A stretch of DNA of 45,111 nucleotides from Acidobacterium sp. (GTDB lineage: Bacteria; Acidobacteriota; Terriglobia; Terriglobales; Acidobacteriaceae), in the NCBI GenBank assembly GCA_003166955.1, contig PMUI01000056.1:1-45111 (forward strand). Reading direction: 5' to 3'. The notes below the pieces were generated by a model that saw nothing but the letters and a program-made list of their open reading frames with translations, made no database searches and had not been told where the DNA came from. The first letter of the stretch is position 1. Each line of letters begins with the position of its first letter. Shown piece by piece: positions 44,300-45,111 of the stretch. Both the position numbers and the translations under genes were made by a program.

Positions 44300-44609
44300 A
44301 CGCCTGCCTCAGCGCGGAACTGATTGCCAACCTTCAGTTCATCTTGCGCTGTCGAAGAAGACGCGTGACCCAATAAATAGTTTCGCTGTTGTGACGTCGC
44401 TGCCCTCCAGGCGCTGGGCGAACGCGCTGATTGCGGCGGTGTTTCTGGCGGCGGGGATCTTTTTTGGGCGGCAGGCGAAGCGGAGTTCGGGGCGGGGGAA
44501 CGGGAGACGGCCGTTGGAGTAGGCGGGCTTCCACTGATTGTTCCGGAATGCCGACCACACAGTCCGAATGGACGGAAGAAACAGTCTGAAATGCTAGGAT
44601 GTTGCCGTC
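44300..44609. other. 310-bp intergenic region
   Basis: No confident gene. A 43-codon plus-strand frame (44391-44522) would encode one hydrophobic helix but has no Shine-Dalgarno sequence. Confidence 0.4.
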
Positions 44610-44942
44610 ATGCCGGAAACCTGCACTGTTTCGTTTGTCATCGAGCCGCTGTCGAATGATGAGCCAGTGCCCTCGATTCTCCCTGTAGTCGATGGGGTTC
44701 GTTTGACCGATCTGATCGCGGAATTTGAGCGTGCTCGCCACTATGAACCCACAGGCGGCTACGCGGGTTTAGTGCCGAGCTTTTTCAGGCTTGGTCGCTT
44801 GGACGAATACTTCATGGGCGTCAATGCAGAACCTGTGGTCGCAGGCGGCCGCTATTACTTGCTCGGCTGCGAATGTGGAGAAGCCGGTTGCTGGCCGTTA
44901 GAGGCTCGTATTCTCACTAGAACTGGTCTCATAAATGTCTGA
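44610..44942 (+). pseudogene. hypothetical protein gene truncated by an IS5-family element
   Basis: The 110-residue frame starts at the ATG at 44610 and contains TDLIAEFERARHYEPTGGYAG and YYLLGCECGEAGCWPLEARI, a pattern I associate with a small conserved bacterial family whose proteins continue beyond this point. Here the last nine residues (LTRTGLINV) and the stop are read into the end of the adjacent transposase unit, whose stop codon is at 44929-44931. The natural C-terminus is therefore missing. The CXC....C cysteines suggest metal binding. Function unknown. Confidence 0.7.
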
Positions 44943-45111
44943 GCAGCAGGTGAAGACAGGCAAGGTGGACAAAGCCGAGGAAGTTCTCGATGTGGTATTC
45001 CCATCGAGTGACGAGGCGGCGGAAGTTGTGCATCCAGGCAAAGCGCCGCTCCACTTTCCAGCGTTTTCGATAGCGGCGGAGCTTGCGGCCATCCTGAGTT
45101 CTGCGCTTGCG
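44910..45111 (-). mobile_element. IS5-family insertion sequence, one end only
   Basis: The window ends inside this element. The left boundary lies somewhere around 44908-44920, judged from where the disrupted gene loses its family pattern; CTAGAACTGGTCTC is a candidate terminal sequence. The other end and any target duplication are outside the window. Confidence 0.65.
44929..45111 (-). CDS. IS5-family transposase, C-terminal part
   Basis: The last 60 residues of a DDE transposase enter from the right edge and end at the TGA at 44929-44931. [20 protein letters not shown] and [20 protein letters not shown] are the C-terminal signature of IS5-type transposases and include the final catalytic glutamate region (WKVERRFAW). 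The upstream part lies outside the window. Its 3' end overlaps the disrupted plus-strand gene by 14 bp. Confidence 0.92.
   Translation of the reverse strand, partial: RKRRTQDGRKLRRYRKRWKVERRFAWMHNFRRLVTRWEYHIENFLGFVHLACLHLLLRHL

Noticed and set aside
44391-44522. 43-codon plus-strand frame with one hydrophobic helix
   Set aside because: GTG start without ribosome-binding site; hydrophobic stretches are common by chance in such GC-rich DNA.
1-45111. tRNA or rRNA genes
   Set aside because: No cloverleaf-compatible stretch with GGTTCRA-type T-arm and matching acceptor stem was found by eye; GGTTC matches in family 2 repeats lack the rest of the fold.

Overview
The window reads as a chromosomal segment of an acidobacterium (Acidobacteriota, Terriglobia-like). 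The evidence is GC-rich DNA, four very large Oar-type TonB-dependent receptors with N-terminal carboxypeptidase-regulatory domains, EAL-HDOD proteins, LytS/LytTR signalling and many short intergenic repeats. The assignment is inference from gene content; no rRNA gene is present to confirm it.

Layout. 1-1355 (minus): N-terminal three quarters of mnmG, with a small palindromic/tandem-repeat insert in the coding sequence. 1523-13268 (minus): three consecutive Oar-like receptors, two of them with clear intrinsic terminators and a shared upstream block. 13417-14475 (plus): obg. 14645-17036 (minus): a SAM methyltransferase and a membrane protein, separated by a perfect 18-bp inverted repeat. 17169-19971 (plus): tandem EAL-HDOD paralogues, the second frameshifted near its end. 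20226-22010: an ArnT-like glycosyltransferase. 22331-25717: a fourth Oar-like receptor, followed by about 1 kb of duplicated flanks and repeats. 26786-29319: a MetE-C-like protein, a small secreted Gly/Tyr/His-rich protein and a TrmJ-like RNA methyltransferase. 29341-32322: an arsenic resistance locus, arsR divergent from arsM-arsC-acr3. 32829-36169: a secreted protein, a LytS-type kinase/LytTR regulator pair and a decapitated SpoIIE-type phosphatase. 36427-37328: rplU and rpmA, separated by a block of hairpin repeats. 37857-44299: a lipocalin-like protein, a carboxypeptidase-regulatory-like protein, a 7-TM protein, a four-repeat cysteine peptide precursor, a YdeI/OmdA protein and a small anchored protein. 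44610-45111: a gene cut off by an IS5-family element that runs out of the window.

Functional themes. The receptors probably import or bind large substrates through the outer membrane. The ars genes form a sense, reduce, methylate and export module for arsenic under an ArsR-type promoter. rplU, rpmA and obg, usually neighbours, lie about 22 kb apart here.

The most unusual signals are: (i) a secreted 106-aa peptide with four copies of AMPIPTCSPGAKC whose DNA copies differ only at synonymous sites; (ii) at least two dispersed structured repeat families, one of which supplies the Shine-Dalgarno sequence of rpmA; and (iii) the duplicated flanks around the fourth receptor, which look like the scar of a lost tandem paralogue.
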